Shown: in pieces, positions 52,942 through 61,290 of the stretch
Numbering within the stretch: the stretch's first letter is position 1
How the letters are laid out: each line of letters opens with the position of its first letter
Assembly (NCBI GenBank): GCA_030603665.1
Contig: JAUVXJ010000006.1
Location: 1-64,000, forward strand
Reading direction: 5' to 3'
From: Chloroflexota bacterium
GTDB taxonomy: Bacteria; Chloroflexota; Anaerolineae; UBA7937; B3-Chlor
DNA: 64,000 nt
The notes under the pieces: model-generated
Database searches by the model: none
What the model saw: only the letters and a program-made list of their open reading frames with translations
What the model was told of the DNA's origin: nothing
Made by a program: the position numbers and the translations under genes

Positions 52942-54066
52942 TCACAACCGCATTTCGAGAACTGAGAGCAGCTGATCTATTTCCTCCTCTGTGTTGAAGA
53001 AATGCGGTGAGATGCGCAGTTCCTTCCCCACATTGATCGATGCCACGATGCCCTTCTCCTCGAGGAGCCGGCCCATCGCTTGGCCGTCGTCCACCACGCA
53101 GGTCACGATCCCACTCCGAGGTCCTGGTGGCGTGAACAACTCCAGGCCCAGGTCCTTCATGCCGTGCCACACCCGTGAACTGAGCCGCAAGACCTGCTTC
53201 TCGATTCTATCCATGCCGACACCGTTGAGGTAGTCCAGAGCAGCCTTCAACTCGAATGCGCCCTGGAAGTGCACGGTGGCCGTTTCGAACTTCCTGGCCG
53301 TCTCGTAGAACTCCACCGGCAGCAAGTGCGCGTCGTCACCATACTCCTTCACCTGGAGGAACCCTCGATACACTGGCTCCAACTCGGGCAGCAGTTCCTC
53401 CCTCACGTAGAAAAACGCGAGGCCCATGGGACCCAGCAACCACTTGTACACTCCGGAGGTATAGAAGTCGACCCCGGAGCTCTTCACGTCGACACCAATA
53501 GCACCCACGGCCTGTATTCCATCCACGTGCAAGTAGGCCCCGTGCGCATGCGCCAGATCGGCCAGCCCTTTCAGGTCGTAGACGTACCCGTTGCGATGGG
53601 AAACGTGGCTGACGCAAATGATCCTCGTCCTGTCGTCAACCGCTTGCTCATAGTCCGCCAGGCTGACTCCGCCACCCTCGTTCTTCAGGATTCGATTCTC
53701 GACCCCCCTGCTCCTCTCCAGACTCCCCCATACGACAGCGTTCGAGGGATAACTCAGATCATCCCACACCACGTTATCCCCCGGCTCGAAGCCAAGAGAG
53801 GTAGCCACGATGTTCGTCCCTTGTGTGGTGTTCGTGGTGATGGCAACCTCGCCCGGGTTGGCGCCTATCATGCCAGCCAGGTCATCCTTTGCCTGCCCCA
53901 GCACGTGGAGCCAATCCTGCACGCGGCCGCCGATTCCTCGAGCACGGCGGTCAAGGAACTCTCGACCCGCCTCCAACACAGGTAGAGGATATGGGCCGTC
54001 GTAGGCGGTGTCCAGATAGATCACTTCCTTCGTCACGGGGAAATCGGAACGTATACCTTCGTCCAT
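52942..54066 (-). CDS. Class-V aminotransferase-fold PLP enzyme
   Basis: A 374-aa enzyme of the cysteine desulfurase / isopenicillin-N epimerase group. TNTTQGTNIVATSL binds the cofactor phosphate, HVDGIQAVGAIGVDV holds the Asp, and TSGVYKWLLGPMGLAFFYV contains the PLP lysine. No conserved sulfurtransferase Cys loop is seen near the C-terminus, which favours an epimerase or amino-acid lyase over a desulfurase. Epimerase activity would fit the D-amino-acid hypothesis for this island. A truncated copy lies at 50321-50608. Confidence 0.88.
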   Translation of the reverse strand: MDEGIRSDFPVTKEVIYLDTAYDGPYPLPVLEAGREFLDRRARGIGGRVQDWLHVLGQAKDDLAGMIGANPGEVAITTNTTQGTNIVATSLGFEPGDNVVWDDLSYPSNAVVWGSLERSRGVENRILKNEGGGVSLADYEQAVDDRTRIICVSHVSHRNGYVYDLKGLADLAHAHGAYLHVDGIQAVGAIGVDVKSSGVDFYTSGVYKWLLGPMGLAFFYVREELLPELEPVYRGFLQVKEYGDDAHLLPVEFYETARKFETATVHFQGAFELKAALDYLNGVGMDRIEKQVLRLSSRVWHGMKDLGLELFTPPGPRSGIVTCVVDDGQAMGRLLEEKGIVASINVGKELRISPHFFNTEEEIDQLLSVLEMRL

Positions 54067-54248
54067 GAAGCCTCCTCGGTGATGTCGCCCGGCCGCCCTA
54101 ATTGGATCCTGCCTAGCCTTACCCTGGAGAGGGGAGGATCACCATCTTCGACTGTTGCGCCGCCCGGCCGGTCACAGACTGCACAACCGAGGTCAGTGTA
54201 GCATCGGTACCCAACCGTGTCAAACCCAAGCCAGCCTGTCCTCCCGAC

Positions 54249-54277
54249 TTGACTCCGGGCTCGAAATCTGCTACGAT
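54249..54277 (+). promoter_or_regulatory. Sigma70 promoter for the ECF transporter operon
   Basis: TTGACT (54249-54254), a 17-bp spacer and TACGAT (54272-54277). The transcript should start near 54284. No other gene lies between this promoter and the transporter. Confidence 0.7.
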
Positions 54278-54283
54278 CAGAAT

Positions 54284-54413
54284 GCCGGTGACCACATCCG
54301 TGGCCCCGAGCTTCGTATGTTAACAGCCATGCTCGCAGTCGCTTGGATCATTGGGACCGAGACGGCACTTGAGCCAAGAAAATCACCAGTGGTTGGTTCT
54401 TTTGGACAGTTGC
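54284..54413 (+). promoter_or_regulatory. Candidate riboswitch/attenuator leader of the ECF operon
   Basis: About 130 bases between promoter and terminator without a good reading frame. CCCGAG (54305-54310) is complementary to CTCGGG (54418-54423) in the 5' arm of the terminator, a possible antiterminator pairing. No known TPP, FMN, cobalamin, THF or preQ1 consensus was recognised. ECF vitamin transporters are often controlled by riboswitches, so a ligand-sensing leader is plausible. Confidence 0.45.
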
Positions 54414-54447
54414 GCCTCTCGGGTTCGCCCTGAGAGGCCTTTATTTT
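54414..54447 (+). terminator. Intrinsic terminator within the ECF leader
   Basis: GCCTCTCGGG-TTCG-CCCTGAGAGGC (54414-54438), one bulged base and a stable UUCG tetraloop, followed by CTTTATTTT (54439-54447). It ends only 34 bases before the first transporter start codon, so it must be conditional if the promoter at 54249 serves the operon. Confidence 0.8.
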
Positions 54448-54481
54448 GCAGCACACTCCGTCCTGTGCGGAACGAACCTGT

Positions 54482-55330
54482 ATGATAGTAGTCGAAGACG
54501 TACACCATACATACGACGTGGATCGGGCCCATCCCGTGACTGCCCTGAAGGGTATCAACCTCCACATTGAAGAGGGCGAATACGTAGTCATCATCGGTAG
54601 AAACGGCTCCGGCAAGTCCACCCTCGCCAAGCACTTCAACGCCCTCCTCATCCCCACCAGCGGAGATGTCTCGATCAAGGGCATGAACACCAAGGACCCA
54701 CAGCACCTGACCACCATCCGTCACTCTGTGGGCATGGTCTTCCAGGTCCCCGACAACCAGATCATCGCCACAGTGGTCGAGGAGGACGTAGCCTTTGGGC
54801 CCGAGAACATGGGCCTACCGCTGCAGGAACTCAGGGCCCGAGTAGACGAGGCTCTCACCGTTGTGGACATGCTCGACCACCGTACCAGACCACCCCATAT
54901 GCTGTCCGCAGGCCAGAAGCAGCGCGTGGTCATCGCGGGTGCCATAGCCATGCGGCCTGCCTGTCTGGTTCTCGACGAGGCCACAGCCATGCTGGACCCA
55001 CGCGGTCGCCGAGATGTGCTGGACACCATGCAGCAGCTACACGCCCAAGGGGTCACTATCATAGCCATCACCCACTTCATGCGCGAGGCCGTCGAAGGCA
55101 CGAGGGTCATCGTCATGGACCAGGGCAACATCGCCATGGACGGTCCACCCCAGAGGATCTTCAGCCAGGCAGATGAGCTGCGACAACTGGGCCTGGACCT
55201 CCCTCAGGTGACCCAGCTTGCCGAGCGCATCCATCGTAGAACGCCAGCCTTCCCCACACCGTTGCTGTCCGTCGAGGAATGTGTCGAGGAACTATGCCGC
55301 TTACCGCAGTCGGCGGTGGTGAGCTCATGA
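54482..55330 (+). CDS. ecfA1: ECF transporter ATPase EcfA1-like
   Basis: A 282-aa ABC ATPase of the energy-coupling-factor type. Walker A is VIIGRNGSGKSTLAKH, the Q-loop region is VGMVFQVPDNQIIA followed by EEDVAFGPENMGL (ECF-typical), Walker B is CLVLDEATAMLDPRGR, and the switch is AITH. The signature reads LSAGQKQRV instead of the usual LSGGQ. ATG 54482 is preferred; TTG 54446 would start inside the terminator tail. Its stop overlaps the next start (ATGA). Confidence 0.94.
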   Translation: MIVVEDVHHTYDVDRAHPVTALKGINLHIEEGEYVVIIGRNGSGKSTLAKHFNALLIPTSGDVSIKGMNTKDPQHLTTIRHSVGMVFQVPDNQIIATVVEEDVAFGPENMGLPLQELRARVDEALTVVDMLDHRTRPPHMLSAGQKQRVVIAGAIAMRPACLVLDEATAMLDPRGRRDVLDTMQQLHAQGVTIIAITHFMREAVEGTRVIVMDQGNIAMDGPPQRIFSQADELRQLGLDLPQVTQLAERIHRRTPAFPTPLLSVEECVEELCRLPQSAVVSS

Positions 55331-56205
55331 CTCCTGTGCTGCGCGTGGAGGACCTCCATCACACCTATCTGCCGGGCACCCCTTTTGAGGCGGTGTCCCT
55401 CCAGGGCGTGAATATGGAGGTGCAGGAAGGAGAGATCGTCGCCATCATCGGGCCCACCGGCTCCGGCAAATCCACCCTGATCCAGCACTTCAACGGGCTG
55501 ATAAGCCCACAGAGGGGGAGCGTCACCGTTCTCGGACAGGATCTCCGTGACCACGACCTGGACATCAAGCGGTTGCGCCGCCAGGTGGGAATGATCTTCC
55601 AGACCCCGGAGCAGCAGCTCTTCGAACAATACGTCGGGGATGACATCGCCTTCGGTCCCCGCAACTTCGGGCTGGATGCCGCTGAGGTCCGTCAGCGTGT
55701 GAAGCGGGCTATGGAGATGGTGGGCCTCGGGTTTGAGGATTTCAAGGATCGGCTGACCTTCTCCCTCAGCGGCGGTGAGATGCGTAAGGTGGCCATCGCC
55801 GGAGTCCTGGCCCTGGAACCAAGGATCCTCGTCTTCGACGAACCGACCTCCGGTCTGGATCCCGCGACTGCCAGCGAGTTTCTCGCCAAGATCAGGGAGC
55901 TACGCGATCTCGAAAAAGTGACCATCATCATCGTCTCTCATAACATGGAGAGTGTGGCCCAGCTAGCGGACCGCATCTACGTCATCGTCCAGGGGCAAAG
56001 CGTCCTGGAAGGGACCCCTCAACAGATCTTCTCCCAGTCGGACCAGATACGCGACTACGGTCTCGATACCCCGCAGGTTACCCAGGTGATGCAGGGTCTG
56101 CGCAGCTGTGGAAGGCCGGTCAGAGCGGACCTGCTCTCTGTTCGCGAGGCTGAAGAGGAGATATGTCGGTGTTTCGATCTCACCGAGCGTCAGGTGGACC
56201 ACTGA
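55327..56205 (+). CDS. ecfA2: ECF transporter ATPase EcfA2-like
   Basis: A 292-aa partner ATPase. Walker A is AIIGPTGSGKSTLIQH, the Q-loop is VGMIFQTPEQQLFEQYVGDD, the signature is LSGGEMRKVAIAG, Walker B is ILVFDEPTSGLDP and the switch His is in IVSHNM. The AFGPRNFGL block after the Q-loop marks ECF ATPases. It forms a heterodimer with EcfA1 and contacts EcfT. The start overlaps the previous stop by four bases, and the next gene starts after one base. Confidence 0.95.
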   Translation: MTPVLRVEDLHHTYLPGTPFEAVSLQGVNMEVQEGEIVAIIGPTGSGKSTLIQHFNGLISPQRGSVTVLGQDLRDHDLDIKRLRRQVGMIFQTPEQQLFEQYVGDDIAFGPRNFGLDAAEVRQRVKRAMEMVGLGFEDFKDRLTFSLSGGEMRKVAIAGVLALEPRILVFDEPTSGLDPATASEFLAKIRELRDLEKVTIIIVSHNMESVAQLADRIYVIVQGQSVLEGTPQQIFSQSDQIRDYGLDTPQVTQVMQGLRSCGRPVRADLLSVREAEEEICRCFDLTERQVDH

Positions 56206-56206
56206 C

Positions 56207-57118
56207 ATGACAGACTACAGCGCTTTTGGGAACCTCACCATCGGTCAGTATCTACCCTACGGCTCTCTGGTGCACCACCTGGACCCGAGAGCGAAGATCG
56301 TGATGTTCTCACTCCTGGTCGCTGGGGTGACCTTCGCTAGCTCCTTCTCCGCCAGCGTCTTGTTGCTGGCAGCGCTGATGGGCATCGTGCGTCTCTCCCG
56401 CACGCCTCTGCGGTACGCGCTACAGGGTCTGCGACCAGCTCTGCCCTGGATCGCCATCTTCGCCACGTTGCAGCTACTCTTCTACCAAGGACAATACGGT
56501 TCAGATGTCTGTTCGACGATCTGGAGCTGGGGTTTCATCAACATCACCACCTGTAGCATCCGGCAGATAGGCCTCATGGTCCTTCGACTGCTGGAGTTCA
56601 TGATCGTTATCAGCCTGCTCACCCTAACCACCACCACGGCGGAACTGACCCACGGCATGGACTTGCTGCTCAGCCCCCTCAGGCGGCTGAGGTTCCCAGC
56701 ACACGAGCTGTCGCTGATCTTCGCCATCGCACTTCGCTTCGCCCCTACCCTGGCAGGGGAACTGGAAAGGATAATGAAAGCCCAGGCTTCGCGAGGGGCC
56801 GACTTCGGTGAGCAGGGGAGGCTGCGCTTCATTCAGCGCACACGGAACATGCTTCCCCTCATGGTACCTCTCTTCCTCAGCGCCTTGCGGCGCGCCGAAG
56901 ATCTGACCCTGGCCATGGAGGCGCGAGGCTACACTGGGGGCAAAGGGAGGACAAGCTATGTGACGCTAAGCGCGCAGCCAGCGGACTATCTGGCTCTGGG
57001 GACGGTCTGTGTGTTCTGCGCGATACTCTTCTTCCTGCCGCTGGAGACGCTCGACACACTCATCGTCGCCACAGTCTCCCACAATATGCAAGAGGTCTAT
57101 TCCCTCATCGCACACTGA
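56207..57118 (+). CDS. ecfT: ECF transporter transmembrane subunit EcfT (CbiQ family)
   Basis: A 303-aa membrane protein with about six hydrophobic segments. HHLDPRAKIVMFSLLV near the N-terminus is the family opening. The two coupling motifs with the x-R-G signature, AQASRGADF and AMEARGYTG, sit in the cytoplasmic helices that contact the ATPases. It forms the shared scaffold for substrate-specific S components. The S component gene follows after 32 bases. Confidence 0.93.
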   Translation: MTDYSAFGNLTIGQYLPYGSLVHHLDPRAKIVMFSLLVAGVTFASSFSASVLLLAALMGIVRLSRTPLRYALQGLRPALPWIAIFATLQLLFYQGQYGSDVCSTIWSWGFINITTCSIRQIGLMVLRLLEFMIVISLLTLTTTTAELTHGMDLLLSPLRRLRFPAHELSLIFAIALRFAPTLAGELERIMKAQASRGADFGEQGRLRFIQRTRNMLPLMVPLFLSALRRAEDLTLAMEARGYTGGKGRTSYVTLSAQPADYLALGTVCVFCAILFFLPLETLDTLIVATVSHNMQEVYSLIAH

Positions 57119-57150
57119 AGACTAAGAGGTTTTCGTGAAAGGAGAAAGAA

Positions 57151-57879
57151 ATGGAGAATAGAGGATCGCGCACTCTGGTGCGCAAGATCGTCGTTGCTGG
57201 CGTGTTGGGCGCCATCATTACCCTGCTGGGGTATCTGGGTCCGGCCGGTCCTGGCTTCATCCCAGTGCCCACCCCAGCCCAGCATGCCACCACGCTGCAC
57301 GTGCCAGTCATCATCGGAGCCGTGCTGGAGGGACCCATCGTCGGGCTAGTGCTGGGGCTCATCTTTGGCGTCTTCAGCTGGTTCCAAGCCGGAGTCCTGG
57401 GTGTGGTGATGTTCCAGGACCCCCTGGTGGCCATACTGCCCCGTCTCTTCATCGGGGTCACAGCATGGGCCGCCTACGCCGCCTTTCGGAAGACGGGCAA
57501 GTACGCAGCGATGGGACTGGCTGGATGCATGTTGGTGATATGTGGAGCCTTCGTGTACTGGGTAGTTGCGGTGAACGTGCTGCTGTCAGCGGTGCTCGCC
57601 ATAGTGCTGCTGGCCCTGATCGCGGGGTTCGTCTACCTGGCGCTGAGAGAGAACAGAGAGATTCAGGCGCTCATTCTCGCTGGAGCGGTGGGCACCCTGA
57701 CCAACACCATCCTCGTCCTCACTATGCTGGTAGTACGGGGGTATCTCCCACCCGAAGCGGCGCTCGTGGCAGGCCTGACCAACGGCATACCTGAGGTAAT
57801 CGTCGCCTGCATCATCGTCGTGGCCGTCGTGGGGGCCTGGAAGGGCATCGAGACAAGGAGGGCTGGTTCTACCGTCTGA
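57151..57879 (+). CDS. ECF transporter S component, substrate unknown
   Basis: A 242-aa membrane protein with about six hydrophobic helices. GPGFIPVPTPAQHATTLHVPVIIGAVLEGP, in parts, is the substrate-facing loop seen in several vitamin S components; LGLIFGVFSWFQAG and a final GLTNGIPEVIVACII follow. An N-terminal RTLVRKIVVAGVLGAI matches the EcfT-docking helix. Group members carry pantothenate, riboflavin, folate and others, and I cannot assign the vitamin. AAAGGAG precedes the ATG. Confidence 0.85.
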   Translation: MENRGSRTLVRKIVVAGVLGAIITLLGYLGPAGPGFIPVPTPAQHATTLHVPVIIGAVLEGPIVGLVLGLIFGVFSWFQAGVLGVVMFQDPLVAILPRLFIGVTAWAAYAAFRKTGKYAAMGLAGCMLVICGAFVYWVVAVNVLLSAVLAIVLLALIAGFVYLALRENREIQALILAGAVGTLTNTILVLTMLVVRGYLPPEAALVAGLTNGIPEVIVACIIVVAVVGAWKGIETRRAGSTV

Positions 57880-57897
57880 GTCGGGGGGCGCGGCGAG

Positions 57898-58800
57898 CTA
57901 TGTGCCCAGAACGAGCCTGAGGACAACAAACCCAAGCAAGGGGAGGGCCACGACACCGGCCAGCTTGAGCCACAGAACAACCTGGTCGAGTGGAGTGCTA
58001 CCTCCCTTGCGAAGGGCGCCCCATATGGGAGCATAGAAGCAGAGCACACTGATCACCAGATAGGCGGTCACCTTGAGGTAGTAATCGGGAGTGATGACCC
58101 CTGCGCGCTGGGGCAGTTCTATGGCCTCTATGCTCAACCGCAGTCCAAGAAGCGCAAACAGAAAGGCCCACCTCAATTGGTAGCCCGAGGCCGCCGTCAA
58201 CGCGGTCGGCGACGAGGCGCCGGCCAGGAGCCGTCTCCACTCGAAAGTGGCTACGAACTGCCGCCCGGCTATCATACTCATCATATAGAAGGAGAGCGCC
58301 AGGCTCGCCTCCCGCCCCAGGATGGTTAGCCAGTTCTGCACCATCCACCAGGATCCATAGCCGGCGACCATCTTGGGGCTGTCGAAGAGGACAATCCCTG
58401 CCGCCGCACCGAGGGATATCCACAGCCATACCCGGCTGCGATAGGCATTGCCGACCTCAGCGGACCTCCCTTGCAGACACATGGCCTCGTATACACCGGC
58501 GATGCCCCTCGGCTGCCATACATAGAAGGCGCATGTGGCCGGGAACACCAAGAGTAGCAGTAGCTGAGTATGCCAGTCCTGCAGACTACCCAGGTATCCT
58601 TCTCTGCTGTGTAGACCGCCGAAGACCGCGGGTAGCACAAACAGATAGACCACGCCCCAGGCTAGCCCGGCCAGCGCCAGGGTGTGTGCCCTCATGCCCA
58701 GTCTTGCCACCAGGAATTGTGCCAGAGGATCGGCTCTGTAGATCACTCTGTCCGTGGTCTCAGGGTTCTTTGGTGACCGTTCTCCGTTCACACTGCTCAT
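57898..58800 (-). CDS. Multi-pass membrane protein of unknown function
   Basis: A 300-aa protein with six or seven hydrophobic helices (for example ALAGLAWGVVYLFVLPAVFG, LLLLLVFPATCAFYVW, VALPLLGFVVLRLVLG). Soluble loops contain YEAMCLQGRS and GREASLALSFYMMSM. No transport or catalytic signature was recognised. The start is uncertain: ATG 58800 begins at MSSVNGERSPKNPE, while 58947 adds a basic stretch; neither has a strong ribosome site. It is convergent with the S-component gene. Confidence 0.7.
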   Translation of the reverse strand: MSSVNGERSPKNPETTDRVIYRADPLAQFLVARLGMRAHTLALAGLAWGVVYLFVLPAVFGGLHSREGYLGSLQDWHTQLLLLLVFPATCAFYVWQPRGIAGVYEAMCLQGRSAEVGNAYRSRVWLWISLGAAAGIVLFDSPKMVAGYGSWWMVQNWLTILGREASLALSFYMMSMIAGRQFVATFEWRRLLAGASSPTALTAASGYQLRWAFLFALLGLRLSIEAIELPQRAGVITPDYYLKVTAYLVISVLCFYAPIWGALRKGGSTPLDQVVLWLKLAGVVALPLLGFVVLRLVLGT

Positions 58801-59032
58801 GAACTGCGAACTCGACCTCCAGACGACTGATCTGATCTCCGCCGGTCCCAGCTTTGGTCTCGCGCCGACACTCAGCACAGATCTCAGTGCCGAGGTATTA
58901 GAGCACAGACGCCGCCACATATCAAGGCCATGAGCCGGGACGCGCATGTCGAGTCGGGACGAGAGTTACGCCACAGCAGCCAGGTGCGGGTCGACCAGCT
59001 CACGTTCCGATCGCGCAGTGAGGACCCTACCA

Positions 59033-59061
59033 TTGCACCAGCCGAGGCGCTACAATATACT
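59033..59061 (+). promoter_or_regulatory. Sigma70 promoter for mnmG
   Basis: TTGCAC (59033-59038), a 17-bp spacer and TATACT (59056-59061). The predicted start is about 59068, leaving only about 23 bases before mnmG. Confidence 0.6.
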
Positions 59062-59076
59062 AACTTGCGGGAGGAA

Positions 59077-59112
59077 ATGAACGATACCGCATGCATGATG
59101 TTTACGACGTGA
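59077..59112 (+). other. Eleven-codon ORF overlapping the mnmG start
   Basis: GGGAGGAA is followed at once by ATG 59077, which opens MNDTACMMFTT and stops at 59110-59112, 19 bases inside mnmG in another frame. The mnmG ATG (59091) itself is 16 or more bases from that ribosome site. Either translation is coupled through this mini-ORF or a single-base error hides a start at 59077. Confidence 0.45.
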
Positions 59113-61031
59113 TTGTGGTGGGTGCAGGCCACGCCGGGTGTGAGGCCGCTCTGGCAGCAGCCCGGCTGGGCTGTCGCACTCTGCTGCTCACCATCAGCCT
59201 CGACCACATCGCAGAGATGCCCTGCAATCCCAGCGTGGGCGGGCCGGCGAAAGGACATCTGACCCGCGAGATCGGGGCCCTAGGTGGGGAACAGGCGCGA
59301 AACATCGACCGCACCTTCATTCAGATTCGCCTCCTCAACCAGAGCAAGGGCCCTGCCGTGCATGCCCTACGGGCTCAGGCGGACAGGCGCCTCTATTCCG
59401 CCACCATGAGGACCACACTGGAGAGCACACCCAGCCTCCAGCTGAGGCAGGCAGTGGTGGAGAGGCTGCTCGTGAAACATGACAAGGTCGAGGGCGTACA
59501 GGACAGCTCCGGGAGGCGGTACTCGGGCACAGCCGTGGTCTTGACCACAGGAACCTTCCTCAACGCCCGCCTGACTAGGGGCGCGCACACCTGGCCGGGT
59601 GGCAGAGATGGAGAGCAAGCGGCGACCGGCATGTCCCAATCCCTCAGAGACCTCGGTTTCTTCGTCGAACGTTTGAAGACAGATACCCCTCCCCGCGTGG
59701 ATGCTCGAACGATAGACTTCACCGAGACCGACGTCCAGCTGGGCAGCGCGGACCCTCTGTACTTCAGTTTCTCGTACGGCGATGTGGCTCCTGGACCTCC
59801 CGAACCGGTGATTCCTCGGCAACCGCCAGAAGCCGTATACCCCATCCCTTCACAGCTTGAGTGGCGTCATCAGATCCCCTGCTATCTGGTCCACACCAAC
59901 CCGCACACCCACGACGTGATCATGTCCAACCTCCATCGCGCCCCTCTGTACGACGGAACGATCGACGCCGAGGGGCCTCGCTACTGCCCCAGCATAGAGA
60001 TCAAGGTGCCCTCCTTCCCCGAGAAGCACTCCCACCAGTTCTTCCTCGCGCCTGAGGGCTGGCATACCAATCAGGTCTACGTCCAGGGGGCGTATACCAG
60101 CCTCCCCGAAGACGTGCAACTCGCCATGCTGCGCACGATCCCTGCCCTGCAAAGGGTGGAGGTCTTGCGTTACGGATATGCCGTCGAGTACGACTACGTT
60201 CCCTCCTCTCAACTCTCCTCATCTCTGGAGACCAAACTTGTGGAGGGCCTGTTTCACGCGGGTCAGATCAACGGCTCCTCCGGCTATGAAGAGGCTGCCG
60301 CTCAGGGCATCATGGCTGGCATTAGCGCTGCTCGCAAGGTACGGGGCGAGCCTCCAATCATCGTGGGCCGTGACCAGGCGTACATAGGTGTCCTCATCGA
60401 CGACCTCGTCACCAAGGACATCAATGAACCCTACCGCATGATGACTTCGCGCGCTGAGTACCGCCTTCTCCTGCGGCAGGACAACGCGGATCTCCGCCTA
60501 TCACCCATCGGCTACGATCTCGGGCTCCTGGATCGGCGGCGGTACGAGGCTGTCGAACGGAAGCGCAAGGCGATAGAGACAGAACTGGCGCGCCTGAAGG
60601 AGACCTGGCTCCGTCCTACAGACGACACCAACCGGCAACTCGCGGCCTGGGACCTTCTGCCCCTGGACGATGGCGTCAACGCCCTGCAATTCCTGCGTCG
60701 CCCGGAGATCACCTACGCCATGCTGGAGGCACTCGCCCCAAGCCGCGGCCGATTGGCGCCTGACGCAGCGCAACAGGTAGCCATCGAGGCCAAGTATGCG
60801 GGGTACATCGAGAAGCAACGAAAGCAGGTGGAGCGGATGCGTCGCCTGGAACAGCGCGCCATCCCGTCGACCTTCGACTATGACCGGATAGTGGGCATGC
60901 GGAAGGAGGCCCAGGAGAAGCTGCGCCGCTTCTGCCCCGCCACGGTGGGCCAGGCCACCCGCATCAGCGGCGTCAACCCTGCCGATATCTCCATCCTCCT
61001 CATCTATCTGGAACGGTCTAGAGCACGGTAG
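59091..61031 (+). CDS. mnmG: tRNA uridine-5-carboxymethylaminomethyl synthesis enzyme MnmG (GidA)
   Basis: A 646-aa FAD enzyme that with MnmE modifies wobble uridine-34 of tRNAs. FAD loop DVIVVGAGHAGCEAALAAARLG, EMPCNPSVGGPAKGHL, the family signature GGPAKGHLTREIGALGG and the later NGSSGYEEAAAQG plus TSRAEYRLLLRQDNAD are all present. The C-terminal helical domain ends VNPADISILLIYLERSRAR. The length is normal. See the mini-ORF at 59077 for the start question. mnmE is not in the window. Confidence 0.96.
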   Translation: MHDVYDVIVVGAGHAGCEAALAAARLGCRTLLLTISLDHIAEMPCNPSVGGPAKGHLTREIGALGGEQARNIDRTFIQIRLLNQSKGPAVHALRAQADRRLYSATMRTTLESTPSLQLRQAVVERLLVKHDKVEGVQDSSGRRYSGTAVVLTTGTFLNARLTRGAHTWPGGRDGEQAATGMSQSLRDLGFFVERLKTDTPPRVDARTIDFTETDVQLGSADPLYFSFSYGDVAPGPPEPVIPRQPPEAVYPIPSQLEWRHQIPCYLVHTNPHTHDVIMSNLHRAPLYDGTIDAEGPRYCPSIEIKVPSFPEKHSHQFFLAPEGWHTNQVYVQGAYTSLPEDVQLAMLRTIPALQRVEVLRYGYAVEYDYVPSSQLSSSLETKLVEGLFHAGQINGSSGYEEAAAQGIMAGISAARKVRGEPPIIVGRDQAYIGVLIDDLVTKDINEPYRMMTSRAEYRLLLRQDNADLRLSPIGYDLGLLDRRRYEAVERKRKAIETELARLKETWLRPTDDTNRQLAAWDLLPLDDGVNALQFLRRPEITYAMLEALAPSRGRLAPDAAQQVAIEAKYAGYIEKQRKQVERMRRLEQRAIPSTFDYDRIVGMRKEAQEKLRRFCPATVGQATRISGVNPADISILLIYLERSRAR

Positions 61032-61205
61032 GACGCTCGCCCTCAGCAATCCAGCCCTCCACCTCTGCAACGGCCTTCTGCGCGGCCCGGTACTGTGTGC
61101 ATTCTCCTCTGCGCTAAGGTGCCCCAGCGAAAGCAGCTTCCAAAGCCCACAACGCGCGCGACGGGACTCTTTGCCTGCGGAGCGACCAGCGGCTGACAGA
61201 CCGGA

Positions 61206-61241
61206 CACACAAAGGGTGGAGGCGTTCCTCTGCCTCCACCC
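61206..61241 (-). terminator. Intrinsic terminator for the bactofilin-like gene
   Basis: A perfect 10-bp stem, GGGTGGAGGC (61214-61223) with GCCTCCACCC (61232-61241) and an 8-base loop. On the minus strand it is followed by TTTGTGTG (61213-61206). It lies 50 bases beyond the stop codon of the minus-strand gene. Confidence 0.7.
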
Positions 61242-61290
61242 CTGTTATCCAGGTTTTCGTACGCAGTACCCGAGACGGGCACCGACGAAT

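Noticed and set aside
58930..59112. A 60-codon plus-strand frame upstream of mnmG
   Set aside because: It crosses the mnmG promoter and has no ribosome site at its first ATG; only its last 11 codons, from ATG 59077, deserve mention.
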